Part shown: positions 15,261 through 25,590 of the stretch, one piece after another
How positions within the stretch are numbered: position 1 is the first letter of the stretch
Layout: the number at the start of each line of letters is the position of its first letter
Assembly: GCA_902796575.1 (NCBI GenBank)
Contig: CADBPS010000020.1
Span: 1 to 33,276 of the forward strand
Origin: an uncultured Methanobrevibacter sp.
GTDB taxonomy: Archaea > Methanobacteriota > Methanobacteria > Methanobacteriales > Methanobacteriaceae
DNA: 33,276 nt
Direction: 5' to 3'
Program-made: the position numbers and the translations under genes
Notes under the pieces: model-generated
What the model was told of the DNA's origin: nothing
The model's database searches: none
The model's input: the letters and a program-made list of their open reading frames with translations, nothing else

Positions 15261-16208
15261 TTATTTCTGATTATTTATAAATTCTTTTAACTCACCAAAT
15301 GAAGGGAATTTTTCCATACCAAATCCTTCGATACTTTTGCTGGCTGTCCAGTTACCTATTTCACATGATTTTTCCAAACCATATCCGCTTAAAAAGGCAA
15401 ATAGAAATCCACTGTTGAAACTGTCTCCGGCTCCTGTAGTATCTACAACATCACACTTGAAAGATTTAACTTCACAGCATTCATCATCACTGTTAAGAGC
15501 AAAAACACCATCTGATCCTTTTTTTATAACCACAGTAGTTATATCATAATCAAAGAGTTTATTTGCCAAATCTTTTATTTCAGATTCATTATCGTCGAAA
15601 AGCAATCTTAACTCTGATTCATTGATAAGCAGAATATCACATCTGTCTAAAATCGGCTTAAGTTCATCTAATCCTTTTTTGACGTAAAGCATTCCAGGGT
15701 CAAAACTTAAAATGGTGTCTTTATTTAATTTGTCCAGAAGTTCTATTTGTGTATTGAATGAATCTCCCACAAATGATGTGTAATGCATTATTTTACATCT
15801 CATTATATTTAGGGTATTAATTTCACCAATGACAATATCATCATTAACTCCCGGGTCAACATAAAGGCACCTGTCACCTTTTTCATCAACAAAGCCTAAG
15901 CATTTGCCTGTGATACCCTTATCCGAATATATTAGATTATTAGTGAAAACACCATTTACTGCCAGATTATATTCTATTAAATCACCGTCATCATCTTCAG
16001 CTATTTTACCTATAATTGAAGTTGTTTTCCCAAGTTTAGCCAATCCTATTATTGTATTCGCTGCTGATCCGCCTGGAGTATTAACTGTACTTTTAATGAA
16101 ACTCTCTTCATCGGCACCGGCAATATTTTCAACAGAATATAGTTTATCCACATTGAGGGCACCAAAGCCTATGATTTCAGCGTTTAAATCGTCATCAAAA
16201 ATTTCCAT
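15261..16208 (-). CDS. ehaT: PfkB-family carbohydrate kinase, eha operon member T
   Basis: This 315-residue protein is a ribokinase/PfkB-type sugar or nucleoside kinase. It has the first signature NTPGGSAANTIIGLAKLG (about 43-60) and the second DTTGAGDSFNSGFLFAF (about 256-272), with the catalytic Asp in GAGD. The active site looks complete, so it probably uses ATP to phosphorylate a sugar-like compound. It is the last of the twenty genes in the conserved eha order, with AAGGT upstream of its ATG, and starts 9 bases after ehaS. Why a kinase travels with a hydrogenase is unknown. It need not be part of the complex. Confidence 0.85.
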   Translation of the reverse strand: MEIFDDDLNAEIIGFGALNVDKLYSVENIAGADEESFIKSTVNTPGGSAANTIIGLAKLGKTTSIIGKIAEDDDGDLIEYNLAVNGVFTNNLIYSDKGITGKCLGFVDEKGDRCLYVDPGVNDDIVIGEINTLNIMRCKIMHYTSFVGDSFNTQIELLDKLNKDTILSFDPGMLYVKKGLDELKPILDRCDILLINESELRLLFDDNESEIKDLANKLFDYDITTVVIKKGSDGVFALNSDDECCEVKSFKCDVVDTTGAGDSFNSGFLFAFLSGYGLEKSCEIGNWTASKSIEGFGMEKFPSFGELKEFINNQK

Positions 16209-16217
16209 TTTAAAACC

Positions 16218-17108
16218 TTATTTCAGTATATCATGTAAATTGTAAATTTCATCACCAAGTTTACCATCAAAGTTACCTGCAGATATTCCAATAACACCCT
16301 CAACATCAACAGCCGCATCAATACCTGCTTTAATAGCTTTAAACATTGATTCAGTGTTTGTAGCATTAATTACTATTTCAGGAATATAATTAACATTATC
16401 CGCTACTTTTGACTCATCACCTAAGCGTTCTTTAAGGGACGGACAGTAATAATGATTTGTAGTAGGACCAATTTCGGGATAATTGGTTTCAGGTTTGGAA
16501 GCTGCTGAGCAGACTCCAAAGGGAGTGGTTGCTCCTTCAATTTCCATTATGGCATCTATTATAGCATCACCTGCAGTCAAAACCGCCTCCGGGGTTTCAC
16601 ATAAATACCAGAAATTGCCTCCCATAATTCCGTCATTGATTTTGAAGTTTTCTTCAATCTGGAAATCAGGCACTGCAATTGGAACATTAATCATGCTTCG
16701 GCCATACTCGCTTACAATCCATTCCCAGCCATCACCGCAGTGTCCGACAATATCCATCATTTCAATATACTCTCCACTTTCACTGTCGGAATAATCAAAG
16801 ATACGTGTAAACGGTTTAACAAGAATGTCCTGTCTTAAACGATAGGATAATTCAAACGCAAATTTTTCAATGTCATCTCCTCCAAGCCAGTACTGTACAA
16901 CTGCACCGAATCGGCCGTCAGGAGTCTGTGATTTATCCAGAAATCCTTCAACTCCACCTTCAACACGTCCGATAACTGCACTTGGTGTTGATGTTGAATC
17001 GTAAGCTGCGCTTTTAACTATTTTTTCTGTAGGCCCAGTTATTAATGCCCTTATATATTTTCCTTCAAAAGCTTCAAAAAATGTGTCTTCTACTTTGTCA
17101 TAATTCAT
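16218..17108 (-). CDS. ehaS: Formylmethanofuran:tetrahydromethanopterin formyltransferase paralog, EhaS
   Basis: This 296-residue protein aligns over its length with Ftr, which moves the formyl group from formylmethanofuran to tetrahydromethanopterin in CO2 reduction. The N-terminus [20 protein letters not shown] and the stretches [13 protein letters not shown] and [20 protein letters not shown] are Ftr-like, and the length equals that of true Ftr (about 297). It lies inside the eha operon, as does the FtrII/EhaS gene of other hydrogenotrophic methanogens. It is therefore probably a paralog, with the catalytic Ftr elsewhere; whether it still binds the cofactors is open. It is one base from ehaR. 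Confidence 0.88.
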   Translation of the reverse strand: MNYDKVEDTFFEAFEGKYIRALITGPTEKIVKSAAYDSTSTPSAVIGRVEGGVEGFLDKSQTPDGRFGAVVQYWLGGDDIEKFAFELSYRLRQDILVKPFTRIFDYSDSESGEYIEMMDIVGHCGDGWEWIVSEYGRSMINVPIAVPDFQIEENFKINDGIMGGNFWYLCETPEAVLTAGDAIIDAIMEIEGATTPFGVCSAASKPETNYPEIGPTTNHYYCPSLKERLGDESKVADNVNYIPEIVINATNTESMFKAIKAGIDAAVDVEGVIGISAGNFDGKLGDEIYNLHDILK

Positions 17109-17109
17109 T

Positions 17110-18153
17110 TTAACCTAAACCCCCTACATCTTCCCCGCGAATGTTATTTCGCATTTGAAGACTTTCTTTTAATATTTCATCAAAGTTATTTTCATCTATA
17201 ATTTTAACGGTCGGGTAATCATTATTGTAAACTTCAAAGAACTTATCTTTGATTTCACTATCTATTTCATATTCATCAAAAAGTATTTCAGGATTATCTG
17301 AGGAGTTGTATTCAATTATAAAATCAATAACATGATTTTTGTCATATCTTGCATATATATCAGCTATCAGTGCAGTTATAGCTGCACTTGGAGATACTAC
17401 AGCTATTTCAGCCGCCCTTAATGAGTATTCATTTCCGTTGAAGGATATTGATATTCCATTATTGTTTTTGGCAAACTGAAGTGGCTCCACATCAGTAATA
17501 CTGTCACCAATATACAACATTTGATTAATATCAATCCCATATTCTTCGATTATATCATCAATAGCTAATTTTTTGCCAAGCCCTCCGATAACATCTATTT
17601 TTTTAATTTTTTCATAAATGTCCATTTCAGGAATTTCTTTAAAGAATATTTCATCAAATAAATCATAATTTTTTGGATTTTCAAGTATCTGATTTTTGAA
17701 CTCGCTTATTTTTAGCGATTCTTCATCACTTAGTGACAGGCCATCTATATCAACATTTGTGTAATATGTATTTTTAAATGGGAATTCCATATAATTAGAT
17801 AAAGCTTCAATATATTGGCCATAACTTGTACTGACAATGTATGTATTCATAGCTGTCTGCAAGTAACTTAACAGAAATTTCGAATCCCTGACTGGGTAAA
17901 TATTGTTTCTTGAAAAATCAACTAAATCTTTATTTTTAATATTTTCAGATACTAAAAATGGTAATATTAGTTTTAAAGTATTACCTGCCTTATAATTTTC
18001 CTTTTTAACAACATCTGCCAAATAATCATCATATAAACTAAGTATCTTAAATAATTCATCCCCGTTTTCAAGAAAATGTGCACATATCTCAAATGCATTG
18101 TCATTTAATGTCAGCGGTCCTTCACAGTCTGTAATAACTGATTTTTCAAACAT
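17110..18153 (-). CDS. ehaR: HAD-like protein, EhaR
   Basis: This 347-residue soluble protein has HAD-superfamily marks at both ends of the fold. [11 protein letters not shown] (about residues 8-18) stands for the nucleophile motif and [16 protein letters not shown] (about 214-229) for the metal-binding motif. The second position of the first motif is Glu rather than the usual Asp (DxE), so it may be a weak or altered phosphatase. The middle is a helical cap. It is the R gene of the conserved eha order. AGGTGAG, overlapping the ehaQ stop, precedes its ATG. Its role in Eha is not known. Confidence 0.82.
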   Translation of the reverse strand: MFEKSVITDCEGPLTLNDNAFEICAHFLENGDELFKILSLYDDYLADVVKKENYKAGNTLKLILPFLVSENIKNKDLVDFSRNNIYPVRDSKFLLSYLQTAMNTYIVSTSYGQYIEALSNYMEFPFKNTYYTNVDIDGLSLSDEESLKISEFKNQILENPKNYDLFDEIFFKEIPEMDIYEKIKKIDVIGGLGKKLAIDDIIEEYGIDINQMLYIGDSITDVEPLQFAKNNNGISISFNGNEYSLRAAEIAVVSPSAAITALIADIYARYDKNHVIDFIIEYNSSDNPEILFDEYEIDSEIKDKFFEVYNNDYPTVKIIDENNFDEILKESLQMRNNIRGEDVGGLG

Positions 18154-18159
18154 TTAATC

Positions 18160-19518
18160 TCACCTGAAATTTATTATCCTTATAGCATCTATAGGACATA
18201 TTGCTTCACAGTTTCTGCAGTAAATACATTTATCTTCAGCAAATTCAATTTTGTCACCGTTTAATACCAGCGCTTCAGTTGGACAGTTTCTCACACAGAT
18301 TGCACATGCCTGACATTTAATATCAGATAATGTAAAATCAGCTTCTCTCTGTTTGTATAAATATGATCTGGCATAGTACAGGTCTGAGTCCTTGCTGTAG
18401 AAGTAATCATCATATGCTCCTATTGCATCAAAGCGGCACTGCTCAACACATTTGCCGCAGTAAATACATTTGTCGTTTATTGTGATTGGACTTGGTCCGT
18501 TGACTTCAATAGCTCCGACAGGACATACATTGTAACATTCACCGCAGGCAAGACATTTTTTTGCATAAACTTCAATGTTTCTGTCCATCAGATACGATCC
18601 GAAAAGCTCATCAAATTCATTGACCTGAATACTTGAATCGAGAACAACACGCAATTCCTTTTCCATCATGTCATTTACCTTGTATTCAATGAAGTTTTCG
18701 AAATTACTGTCGTCAAATTCCAGTGACAGGGAATTTGCAATTCTTTTAAGAACCAGATTAAGACTTATTAAATCAAGGGATAATCGTTTAATATCATTGT
18801 CTATTATGCTTGAAACTATATCAAATGATTTTATTTCACTGTAGAGTTTATAGGCTCTTTTACGTGATGAGTATCTTATTGCAGTTGACGGACAGGAGTG
18901 CATACATTCTTCACATCTTGCACAGTATCCAGGATTGATATAGGGCAGTTTATTTGTTCTTCCAACGTTAATAGCTCCCGTTGAAGGACAAACCCTTGTA
19001 CATGTCATACATCCGATACATTTGTCCTGATTGACAACAACTGCTTTACCGCCTTTAACTGTTTTTGGAAGAAGCTGTCCATATTTGATTGCATCTGTAG
19101 GACATACTCTGAAACAGTATCCGCATCGGATACAGGTATCCTTGTCAATTTCACTGTGAGGAGGATTTCTTCCGTCATTAACAATGTGGATGGATGCATT
19201 TTTACAGGCCTGAACACAGGCTCCGCATGCTTTGCACAATTTGATGTTTATATTGGGAACTTCCTCTTTTAACGGAGGATCCATCTGCACATCCAGAGAA
19301 ATTGCATCATAAGGACATGAATTACGGCATAAAACACAGCCGAAACAGGTGTTTTTTATTTTAACAAGACCGTCAACATCATCCATGTAAATGGCATCAA
19401 TAGGACATGACATAAGGCATGGTTTATCTTCACATTTTTCACATTTTGTCTGGTTGATTAAATAATCAACATCAACATGTCTTAGGGGTCTTGGAGTTTT
19501 AGTGTAACTGTCAATCAT
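18160..19518 (-). CDS. ehaQ: Ten-cluster polyferredoxin, EhaQ
   Basis: This 452-residue protein has ten cysteine motifs, which matches the ten-[4Fe-4S] polyferredoxin expected of EhaQ. Six are in the first 210 residues and four in the last 150, with a helical stretch of about 100 residues without cysteine clusters between. The first motif is irregular (C26, C29, C34, C38: one gap of four residues), while the others are regular CxxCxxCxxxC. It passes electrons between the hydrogenase core and soluble ferredoxin on the cytoplasmic side. GGAGTGATT before its ATG overlaps the ehaP stop codon, so translation is coupled. Confidence 0.93.
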   Translation of the reverse strand: MIDSYTKTPRPLRHVDVDYLINQTKCEKCEDKPCLMSCPIDAIYMDDVDGLVKIKNTCFGCVLCRNSCPYDAISLDVQMDPPLKEEVPNINIKLCKACGACVQACKNASIHIVNDGRNPPHSEIDKDTCIRCGYCFRVCPTDAIKYGQLLPKTVKGGKAVVVNQDKCIGCMTCTRVCPSTGAINVGRTNKLPYINPGYCARCEECMHSCPSTAIRYSSRKRAYKLYSEIKSFDIVSSIIDNDIKRLSLDLISLNLVLKRIANSLSLEFDDSNFENFIEYKVNDMMEKELRVVLDSSIQVNEFDELFGSYLMDRNIEVYAKKCLACGECYNVCPVGAIEVNGPSPITINDKCIYCGKCVEQCRFDAIGAYDDYFYSKDSDLYYARSYLYKQREADFTLSDIKCQACAICVRNCPTEALVLNGDKIEFAEDKCIYCRNCEAICPIDAIRIINFR

Positions 19519-19522
19519 ATAA

Positions 19523-20551
19523 TCACTCCATTAATAATTCTCCATTTAAATTAGATGCTTTTACTGTAATATGTATTGTTCTGTCATTTTCCAGTGAGAA
19601 TTTAGCTATGAAATATTTGATTACTGAAAACGGACATGTCTGATAACATATGCTACATCTTAAACATCTGTCTTTATCACGGACAATAGTATCATTTTCC
19701 TCATCAAATGAAATACATTTAGTTGGACATTCAGGAACACATAGCTGACATTTTTCACATTTGCTTGAGTCCCAATCAATAATTCTGATTTTAAGTCTGT
19801 TAACAGCATTGGAAATAATTTCAAAGGAAATTTCATCATCAGGAATTATTTTAAGTGCCTCATCCCATATTCCGTCAAGAGGCAGGTCATACTGAAGCAG
19901 CCTGTCCTTTTGAAGTGCCCTTAAATCTTCCTCTTTGGAGTTGATGTAATCTTCCAGATAGTTGACGGTAAGTAAAATTAAATCTTTCTGGTCCTGGAGA
20001 TTTTCAACAAACACTGCCTTCATTGCACCGTTAACAGGACAGACATCGACACATTCACCGCAGGCAATGCATTTAAGCTGGTCAACCTGCAGTTTGTCAT
20101 TGACAATGGAAATAGCATCAACAGGACATTTCTTCATACATTTTTTACATTTGATGCATAAATAATCATCAATAATATACTGTCTTTTGGAAGGAATAAT
20201 ATTGAATTCAGGATGTATCAGATGATTTTCACCGCATTCCAAGGTTTTAGGATCAGTCGGACATACTTCGGCACAGAATCCGCAGCGAATACAGGCTCCG
20301 GGATTAATAACAGGAAATGTCATACCTTCACCTGTTTCATCATCCTTTTCACGTACAATCTTAATTGCATTCGGTGAAGGACATGAAACGGTACATGCAC
20401 CACAGCCGATACAATACTGTTTGTTTACAGTCGGAAAGTCTCTGAATCTATCAGGTTTTTCTGCCAATTCAGAACGCGAGTGAGCATTGGTAAATCCATC
20501 AGCCCATGCCTTTCTGGCAAAATCATAAATATACCATATTAAAGATGACAT
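19523..20551 (-). CDS. ehaP: Six-cluster polyferredoxin, EhaP
   Basis: This 342-residue protein has six intact CxxCxxCxxxCP motifs at about residues 47-57, 87-97, 132-142, 161-171, 265-275 and 296-306. The number agrees with the six-[4Fe-4S] EhaP described for Methanothermobacter. A cysteine-poor helical section (about 180-260) separates the fourth and fifth. It probably carries electrons from the hydrogenase core (EhaN/O) toward EhaQ or ferredoxin. The ATG follows the ehaO stop by one base, with GGTG upstream inside ehaO. Confidence 0.93.
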   Translation of the reverse strand: MSSLIWYIYDFARKAWADGFTNAHSRSELAEKPDRFRDFPTVNKQYCIGCGACTVSCPSPNAIKIVREKDDETGEGMTFPVINPGACIRCGFCAEVCPTDPKTLECGENHLIHPEFNIIPSKRQYIIDDYLCIKCKKCMKKCPVDAISIVNDKLQVDQLKCIACGECVDVCPVNGAMKAVFVENLQDQKDLILLTVNYLEDYINSKEEDLRALQKDRLLQYDLPLDGIWDEALKIIPDDEISFEIISNAVNRLKIRIIDWDSSKCEKCQLCVPECPTKCISFDEENDTIVRDKDRCLRCSICYQTCPFSVIKYFIAKFSLENDRTIHITVKASNLNGELLME

Positions 20552-20552
20552 T

Positions 20553-21677
20553 TTACTTTACACCACCCATATTCATTAAGCGAGTATCTCCATGTTCATT
20601 AGTAACAGCAACTCTTTCAGCACATGCAACACACGGATCACATGAAGCGTAAGTGGAAACTGCATCGGCAACAGATGCAACATCCCTAATCATATATTTG
20701 GCGCATGAATCCATATTAGGAATACTTGGAGTTCTTATGGTAATATGTTTGATTAGATTTCCATTTGTTTCAATCATATACATAACTTCTCCACGTGGCG
20801 CTTCATTTCTTCGCTGAGCATATCCTGATTTGAGCTCAACAGGAACTCGGATATCTCCTTTAGGTATGTTGTCAATAGCCTGTCTTATTAAACTGATGGA
20901 TTCGGGAATTTCATCAAATCTGTTAAGAGTTCTGGCGTAATTGTCCCCTTCCTTTCTCCAGATTGTTTTAAAATCAAAATAATCTTCATAAGTATAGTGG
21001 TCTTCACGAAAATCGTATTTAATACCTGAACCTCTGCCTATAGGACCAACTGCTCTTCCCTTAATAGCTTCTTTTTTTGTCATAACACCGACATCTTTGG
21101 AACGAAGAGCCAAGGCCGGACCTTCCGCATAGAGTTCACGAGTCATTTCAAAATCCTCTTCTATTTTTTTAAGGTTTTCAAGAATCGGTTCGAAATGGCG
21201 TTCATCAGCATCCATTCTAACACCGCCGACTACATTCCATCCCATATTGACTCTGTTACCGGTTAACAGTTCAATTGAATCCATTGCATATTCCCTTAAT
21301 TCCAGTACCTGCATGAATAATGTTTCATGGTCCATTGATTTGAAGAATGTGGAATTTCCAAGTAAATGACTTTGAATCCTGTCCAGTTCATTGGTTATTA
21401 CTCTTAAAAACTGTGCTCTAGGAGGTGCTGTAACTCCGCAGATTTCTTCGATTGTTTCAGCGAAAGTCTGAGTATGTTCATAGGAACATATACCGCATAC
21501 TCTTTCAGATAAATAAATACCTCTCTGCCATGTCTGGCCTTCAATTATTTTTTCAATTCCTCTGTGAACATAACCATATTCTATTTCTGCTTTAACAACA
21601 CGTTCGCCTTCAGTCTGGAGTTTAAGCCTTATAGGCTCTTTTAAAGCAGGATGAATCGGACCAATTGGCAATATCAT
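20553..21677 (-). CDS. ehaO: [NiFe]-hydrogenase large subunit, EhaO
   Basis: This 374-residue protein has the two cysteine pairs that hold the Ni-Fe centre: RVCGIC (Cys61, Cys64) and DPCVAC (Cys349, Cys352). This is the group-4 (Ech/complex I NuoD-like) form. [13 protein letters not shown] and the RGIEKIIEG stretch at the N-terminus are typical. All four ligands are present, so the site should be active. It oxidises H2 and reduces ferredoxin using ion motive force. Its ATG overlaps the ehaN stop by 4 bases. A C-terminal tail of 22 residues follows the last ligand and may be removed on maturation, as in other hydrogenases. Confidence 0.97.
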   Translation of the reverse strand: MILPIGPIHPALKEPIRLKLQTEGERVVKAEIEYGYVHRGIEKIIEGQTWQRGIYLSERVCGICSYEHTQTFAETIEEICGVTAPPRAQFLRVITNELDRIQSHLLGNSTFFKSMDHETLFMQVLELREYAMDSIELLTGNRVNMGWNVVGGVRMDADERHFEPILENLKKIEEDFEMTRELYAEGPALALRSKDVGVMTKKEAIKGRAVGPIGRGSGIKYDFREDHYTYEDYFDFKTIWRKEGDNYARTLNRFDEIPESISLIRQAIDNIPKGDIRVPVELKSGYAQRRNEAPRGEVMYMIETNGNLIKHITIRTPSIPNMDSCAKYMIRDVASVADAVSTYASCDPCVACAERVAVTNEHGDTRLMNMGGVK

Positions 21678-22123
21678 TTTTTCTCCCTCCCTCGATCGGC
21701 AATAGCTTGAGGACCAACAGCTAAAATAGCCTCTAGAATTTCACTTGGTCTTGGCGGGCATCCGGAAATTGCTGCATCAACAGGTATGAAATTGGAAGCG
21801 GGAGCATAGACATGGCCACCCTCCTGATTAAAGACATCACCTGACTGCGGACAGTTTCCAACAGCTACTACTATTTTCGGTTCCGGAGCCTTATCGTAAA
21901 CTCTTTTAAGATTTTCTCTCCACTGTTCTGTAACTGCGCCCGTTAACAATAAAACATCAGCTTCACGAGGATTATTGTGAACGTAAATACCATATTGCTC
22001 TAAATCATATCTTGGAGATAATAATGCAACACATTCCACATCACATCCATTACATCCACCACAATTAACAATACAGACATGAATTGAACTTTTTCTCACA
22101 ATATCCTTTATTGAATTTAACAT
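21674..22123 (-). CDS. ehaN: [NiFe]-hydrogenase small subunit, EhaN
   Basis: This 149-residue protein is a group-4 hydrogenase small subunit (NuoB-like). Cys21 and Cys24 in [12 protein letters not shown], Cys91 in VGNCPQSG and Cys122 in [11 protein letters not shown] are the expected ligands of the proximal [4Fe-4S] cluster. The length is normal for the short group-4 form, without the extra clusters of uptake hydrogenases. It pairs with EhaO on the inner face of the membrane. GAGGG six bases upstream supports the ATG. Confidence 0.96.
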   Translation of the reverse strand: MLNSIKDIVRKSSIHVCIVNCGGCNGCDVECVALLSPRYDLEQYGIYVHNNPREADVLLLTGAVTEQWRENLKRVYDKAPEPKIVVAVGNCPQSGDVFNQEGGHVYAPASNFIPVDAAISGCPPRPSEILEAILAVGPQAIADRGREKK

Positions 22124-22136
22124 TTTTTCCCTCTTT

Positions 22137-22523
22137 TTATATAGAATCCTTCAATATTGAAAACAATTCTTTCTGACCTTCTTTTAATACCTGTGAGTAA
22201 TCATCACCGTTGATTATTTTATCTGCCAGTTTTTCCTTAAGATTATCTGCATCCTCTTTTGAAATCAGATTCAAAGTTGAGCAAAACCAGCAAAGTCTCA
22301 AATCGGCATGCAGTTTCTTGATTAAACATAAATATTGTGCAGTTTCAAATGTTGAATGTAAAGCCTCCAGTGAAGACATGTCAAGTGCATCGAAGAAAAA
22401 CTCTTCAAGCTCCTCTTTTGTACAGTCAAAATCCTTGGATAACGGCAGTATAATCTCTTTCTGCCAGGCGTAACTTTCTATTATCCTTCTTTTCATCAGT
22501 ATCAATTTTGCTTCATCATCCAT
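22137..22523 (-). CDS. ehaM: Eha subunit M (DUF1959-type)
   Basis: This 128-residue, soluble, helical protein contains [20 protein letters not shown] and two conserved Cys (LRLCWFCST). It matches the DUF1959 family, seen only with Eha. It lies just before the small and large hydrogenase subunits and is probably a peripheral or assembly subunit. No enzymatic motif is seen. The ATG at 22523 preceded by GTGAT is preferred to a GTG at 22532. Confidence 0.82.
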   Translation of the reverse strand: MDDEAKLILMKRRIIESYAWQKEIILPLSKDFDCTKEELEEFFFDALDMSSLEALHSTFETAQYLCLIKKLHADLRLCWFCSTLNLISKEDADNLKEKLADKIINGDDYSQVLKEGQKELFSILKDSI

Positions 22524-22533
22524 TGAAATCACA

Positions 22534-22836
22534 TCACAATGTCAAGTGTAATAATAAATATATTAAAACAGCTATTATCAAACCGACAGCACTTTCTTTT
22601 CTGCCGTAGCCGGGTCTTGATCCCATGACAAATCCTGCCATCACAAAACCTGCTCCTCCAATAATCATATTTCCGGAGTTGAATCCTAAAACCCAACCTA
22701 TAATGGAAATTATACAGTAAGAAATATTTAACTTGCTGTCGGCAACAAAAGGTTCCCCATGCAATTTGTAACTATAGACTAATCCTGCAATGGATCCTAT
22801 AACAAATGTAAGTAAATAAATTAAATAATCCAACAT
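22534..22836 (-). CDS. ehaL: Eha membrane subunit L
   Basis: This 100-residue protein has three to four hydrophobic helices separated by a short loop with KLHGEPF and a Gly-rich stretch ending GSRPGYGRKES. Assigned to EhaL by its place between ehaK and ehaM and by size. AAGGAG eight bases upstream fixes the start. It probably sits in the membrane arm; its individual role is not known. Confidence 0.75.
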   Translation of the reverse strand: MLDYLIYLLTFVIGSIAGLVYSYKLHGEPFVADSKLNISYCIISIIGWVLGFNSGNMIIGGAGFVMAGFVMGSRPGYGRKESAVGLIIAVLIYLLLHLTL

Positions 22837-22846
22837 AATAATCTCC

Positions 22847-23104
22847 TTAAATCGGTTTGTAAAGCATTATAAAAGAACATATTATAATTATAAAAGTTAC
22901 TAAAAACATTATCTTTTCAAGATTTTCGGTTGTATGGGGGAAATTACCTTTATTAGTCAGTAAAACAATAATAGCTAAGATACCTCCGATAACAGGGATT
23001 GGTGCCAAAATCATTGAATGAAAAACTGCAGCAATAAGACCGACAACAATTATGCCGACTGCAACCAAAGCCGTTAAATATACAATAGTTTTTTGTGAAC
23101 TCAT
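22847..23104 (-). CDS. ehaK: Eha membrane subunit K
   Basis: This 85-residue protein has three hydrophobic helices (YLTALVAVGIIVVGLIAAV and so on). The true start is the ATG at 23104 (MSSQKTIVYL) with GGGGGAT upstream, not the longer frame that would run into ehaJ. Identified as EhaK by order; no motif. Confidence 0.72.
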   Translation of the reverse strand: MSSQKTIVYLTALVAVGIIVVGLIAAVFHSMILAPIPVIGGILAIIVLLTNKGNFPHTTENLEKIMFLVTFIIIICSFIMLYKPI

Positions 23105-23121
23105 AATACTTAATCCCCCTT

Positions 23122-23982
23122 CTAAATAAATATCATTATCAGTGTTCCAATAAAGCAAACCGCACCTAATGTAATTTGAGTCATAACGGAATGATTCGGA
23201 TTCAATATTGGAGTTGTCGCATTAATAAAAGCTGTGATAAATGTAATTACAAGCATGCCAATCAGATATCCTGCTGCTGAAAGCGGCGGGAAGAATATTG
23301 TCAGGAAAAGCCACATCATCACATACCATGATATTGACTCTGCAAACATTATATATCCTCTTAATAAACCGAAATGCTCTGTTTCAAATCCTGAAATTAA
23401 TGCCTTATCTTTAGTTATTCCAAATGGAGAATATGGAGATTTGGACAGCAGCAGTATGAAAAACATTACCGCTGCAAGAGGTATGCTTAATATAAGAGGA
23501 CCGTTGACGGACTGGTAAGCAATAATACTTGAAATATTCATGGAACCGGTTTTAAGATAAACAAGAACAACAGCTGCAAATAATGGCAATTCTGTTGCTG
23601 CTGATAAAACAGCCCTTACACAACTTGCTTTTCCATAAGGTGAACCTGAACTTGAACCTGCATTATGCTCAACAATCTTATAAACAGCATAGACACCAAA
23701 CAAGATTAATAATGAGCCTTTAGTGACCGGACCTACGATTACTCCGACAATCCAGACTGCAGCCAAAATAAAAACAATACCTATGTAAAACGGCATTGAA
23801 ACTGTTTTTGGAAAGGCCGTTTCTTTAAAAAAGAATTTTAAAGAGTGAAGCAAATGCTGGATAACAGGAGGACCAGGCCTTTTCTGAACACGAGCCATTA
23901 TTTTCCTGTGCAAACCCAAAAGCAGGCTTCCGGCGAGGAATGCAATAATCACATTAATTAAAATATCTGCCATTAAATTCAT
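23122..23982 (-). CDS. ehaJ: NuoH/HycD-like membrane subunit, EhaJ
   Basis: This 286-residue protein has about eight membrane helices. Its cytoplasmic loop [21 protein letters not shown] (about residues 35-55) is the NuoH/HycD signature region (GPP-Q, then K-E). [19 protein letters not shown] is the second conserved loop. This subunit anchors the hydrogenase core to the membrane and forms the ion path next to the Ni-Fe site. The ATG at 23982 is used; a second at 23973 is possible. Confidence 0.92.
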   Translation of the reverse strand: MNLMADILINVIIAFLAGSLLLGLHRKIMARVQKRPGPPVIQHLLHSLKFFFKETAFPKTVSMPFYIGIVFILAAVWIVGVIVGPVTKGSLLILFGVYAVYKIVEHNAGSSSGSPYGKASCVRAVLSAATELPLFAAVVLVYLKTGSMNISSIIAYQSVNGPLILSIPLAAVMFFILLLSKSPYSPFGITKDKALISGFETEHFGLLRGYIMFAESISWYVMMWLFLTIFFPPLSAAGYLIGMLVITFITAFINATTPILNPNHSVMTQITLGAVCFIGTLIMIFI

Positions 23983-23989
23983 AATATCA

Positions 23990-24205
23990 CTAATATCCGG
24001 TAAACGGTTCTTTCACCCTTTCTTCTGCATCTTCACTTCTAGGTTTAGCCATTGTAAGAAAACCCAAAGATAAAATCCAAAGTGGAATGGCAACAATAGC
24101 CACCATGTAAACAATCCAATCCTGGAAACTTACAAGCAAACAAGCCAAAATGGCCAGTGTAGATAAAATCAATAATATAATACAAGATAATTTTTGATTA
24201 AACAT
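23990..24205 (-). CDS. ehaI: Eha membrane subunit I
   Basis: This 71-residue protein is two membrane helices ([20 protein letters not shown] and an [19 protein letters not shown] segment) and a charged C-terminal tail ending EPFTGY. Assigned to EhaI from place and size (DUF2104-like). Its individual role is unknown. It lies between the antiporter-like and NuoH-like subunits. Confidence 0.75.
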   Translation of the reverse strand: MFNQKLSCIILLILSTLAILACLLVSFQDWIVYMVAIVAIPLWILSLGFLTMAKPRSEDAEERVKEPFTGY

Positions 24206-24212
24206 AGTTCCA

Positions 24213-24884
24213 CTATCCTAATACCAATAACAATATTTCAACAGCTCTTACAATAATAAATAATGAACTTAAATGTATAATGACAATAAACGGAGATCCC
24301 GGCGTCCTGAACATTTCAGCTTTGCTTGCAAAAAATGGAGCAACACCGCTTTCACCTAAAATACCAAGCAGCATTAAAACGGCACCAAAAATAACCATCG
24401 GATTTGGAGGCAACTGTGATAATTCAAAAAGACTTAAAGTACCCGTTGATGCAAGAATAATAGCTGCACCACCAAACAAAGGTAAACTGCACATCATAGC
24501 TATAAGTCCATACTGATATGCGGAATTTAAAACAGTTGTCTGTTTAACAGCAGAAACAATACCAATATTTAAAATACCAATCAGTGCCATAAACAGTGTA
24601 AAATTAAATAAATCTCCTGTAATCATAGCTCCCGCTGAAGCAATACCGCAGATAACAGCCAAAAATCTTCTCTGCTTAAATTCAGACTTGCCCACTTTAA
24701 CATTAGTATTTGAAAGTTTCATCAATGTGGCTTCAACCTGCGTTTCAGTTTTACTTATTGCAATCAGTAAAGTGAATATGATAAGCACGCCGAACAGGAA
24801 AAGATTAAGTGGCGTAACATAAAGTACAATATCCCCGAGAGGGATTGTACCAAACAAATTTCCTCCAAGTGTAACAAAATCCAT
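24213..24884 (-). CDS. ehaH: Antiporter-like (NuoN/HyfB-type) membrane subunit, EhaH
   Basis: This 223-residue protein has about six helices and resembles one half of the NuoL/M/N-MrpD antiporter-like fold. It has [19 protein letters not shown] and [20 protein letters not shown], the latter like the conserved K/G-x-A-x-x-P-F/H loop. It is shorter than the full 14-helix subunits. It probably moves H+ or Na+ when ferredoxin is reduced. The ATG at 24884 is preferred to a TTG at 24908 that overlaps the ehaG end. Confidence 0.85.
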   Translation of the reverse strand: MDFVTLGGNLFGTIPLGDIVLYVTPLNLFLFGVLIIFTLLIAISKTETQVEATLMKLSNTNVKVGKSEFKQRRFLAVICGIASAGAMITGDLFNFTLFMALIGILNIGIVSAVKQTTVLNSAYQYGLIAMMCSLPLFGGAAIILASTGTLSLFELSQLPPNPMVIFGAVLMLLGILGESGVAPFFASKAEMFRTPGSPFIVIIHLSSLFIIVRAVEILLLVLG

Positions 24885-24894
24885 AAACGCATCA

Positions 24895-25590
24895 CTACTC
24901 CTTATCAATATCCTCTCTCATGAGCAAACCAATCAGACCAACTTTAGATGCAACTTTAAGCAATAATCCACAGGCAGCCAGGAATAAACTAATCAGCCAT
25001 AAATTAGGAGCTACAAAGAACAGCAGGAATCCAATAATCCATAAACACCATGAAATACCTGAAACACCTGCAATACCATCAATCACTAAAACAGGCATTC
25101 CTCTAGCTTTTTTGGATAATGCATACAATACAATTCCCCCTCCAGCTACTGCACCACCGGTAAATCCGGTTAAAAAGATCCCATATCCAATTAATACCAG
25201 TGCAATAAAATTAGGAGCAGTTGTCATAATCTCCATATTCAAAGCAAAAGGCTGAGGGAAAAGTGAAGAAGCCTTAGAGAGATTCCTTCTAGGATCAGCA
25301 TCAATTTTACGCATTTCTCTTGAAATTAATATTTCAGAAATAGCCATTGTTTCTGCAAGCTCAACAACCAGTCCAGGCAGTATTAAAGCCTCAGCCAAGT
25401 CAGTACCAACAGCAGAAACAACAAAAATCATTGCAAGACCAATCAAATCAGTTAGAATAAGAATATGAAGCTCTTCCCTTTTCATTGCAATAGCCATTGA
25501 TCCTATAAAGCCGACAATTAATCCCGCATAGATAGCAGGCATATACATAAATATAAATTCAGAAGGAACATATGGAGGAGTGAAAATCAT
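24895..25590 (-). CDS. ehaG: Eha membrane subunit G
   Basis: This 231-residue protein has six to seven membrane helices and conserved acidic or basic residues in loops ([20 protein letters not shown]). Matches the DUF2105-type EhaG in place and length. Its ATG shares a base with the ehaF stop. It probably lies in the ion-translocating arm, in part equivalent to a piece of an antiporter subunit. Confidence 0.82.
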   Translation of the reverse strand: MIFTPPYVPSEFIFMYMPAIYAGLIVGFIGSMAIAMKREELHILILTDLIGLAMIFVVSAVGTDLAEALILPGLVVELAETMAISEILISREMRKIDADPRRNLSKASSLFPQPFALNMEIMTTAPNFIALVLIGYGIFLTGFTGGAVAGGGIVLYALSKKARGMPVLVIDGIAGVSGISWCLWIIGFLLFFVAPNLWLISLFLAACGLLLKVASKVGLIGLLMREDIDKE

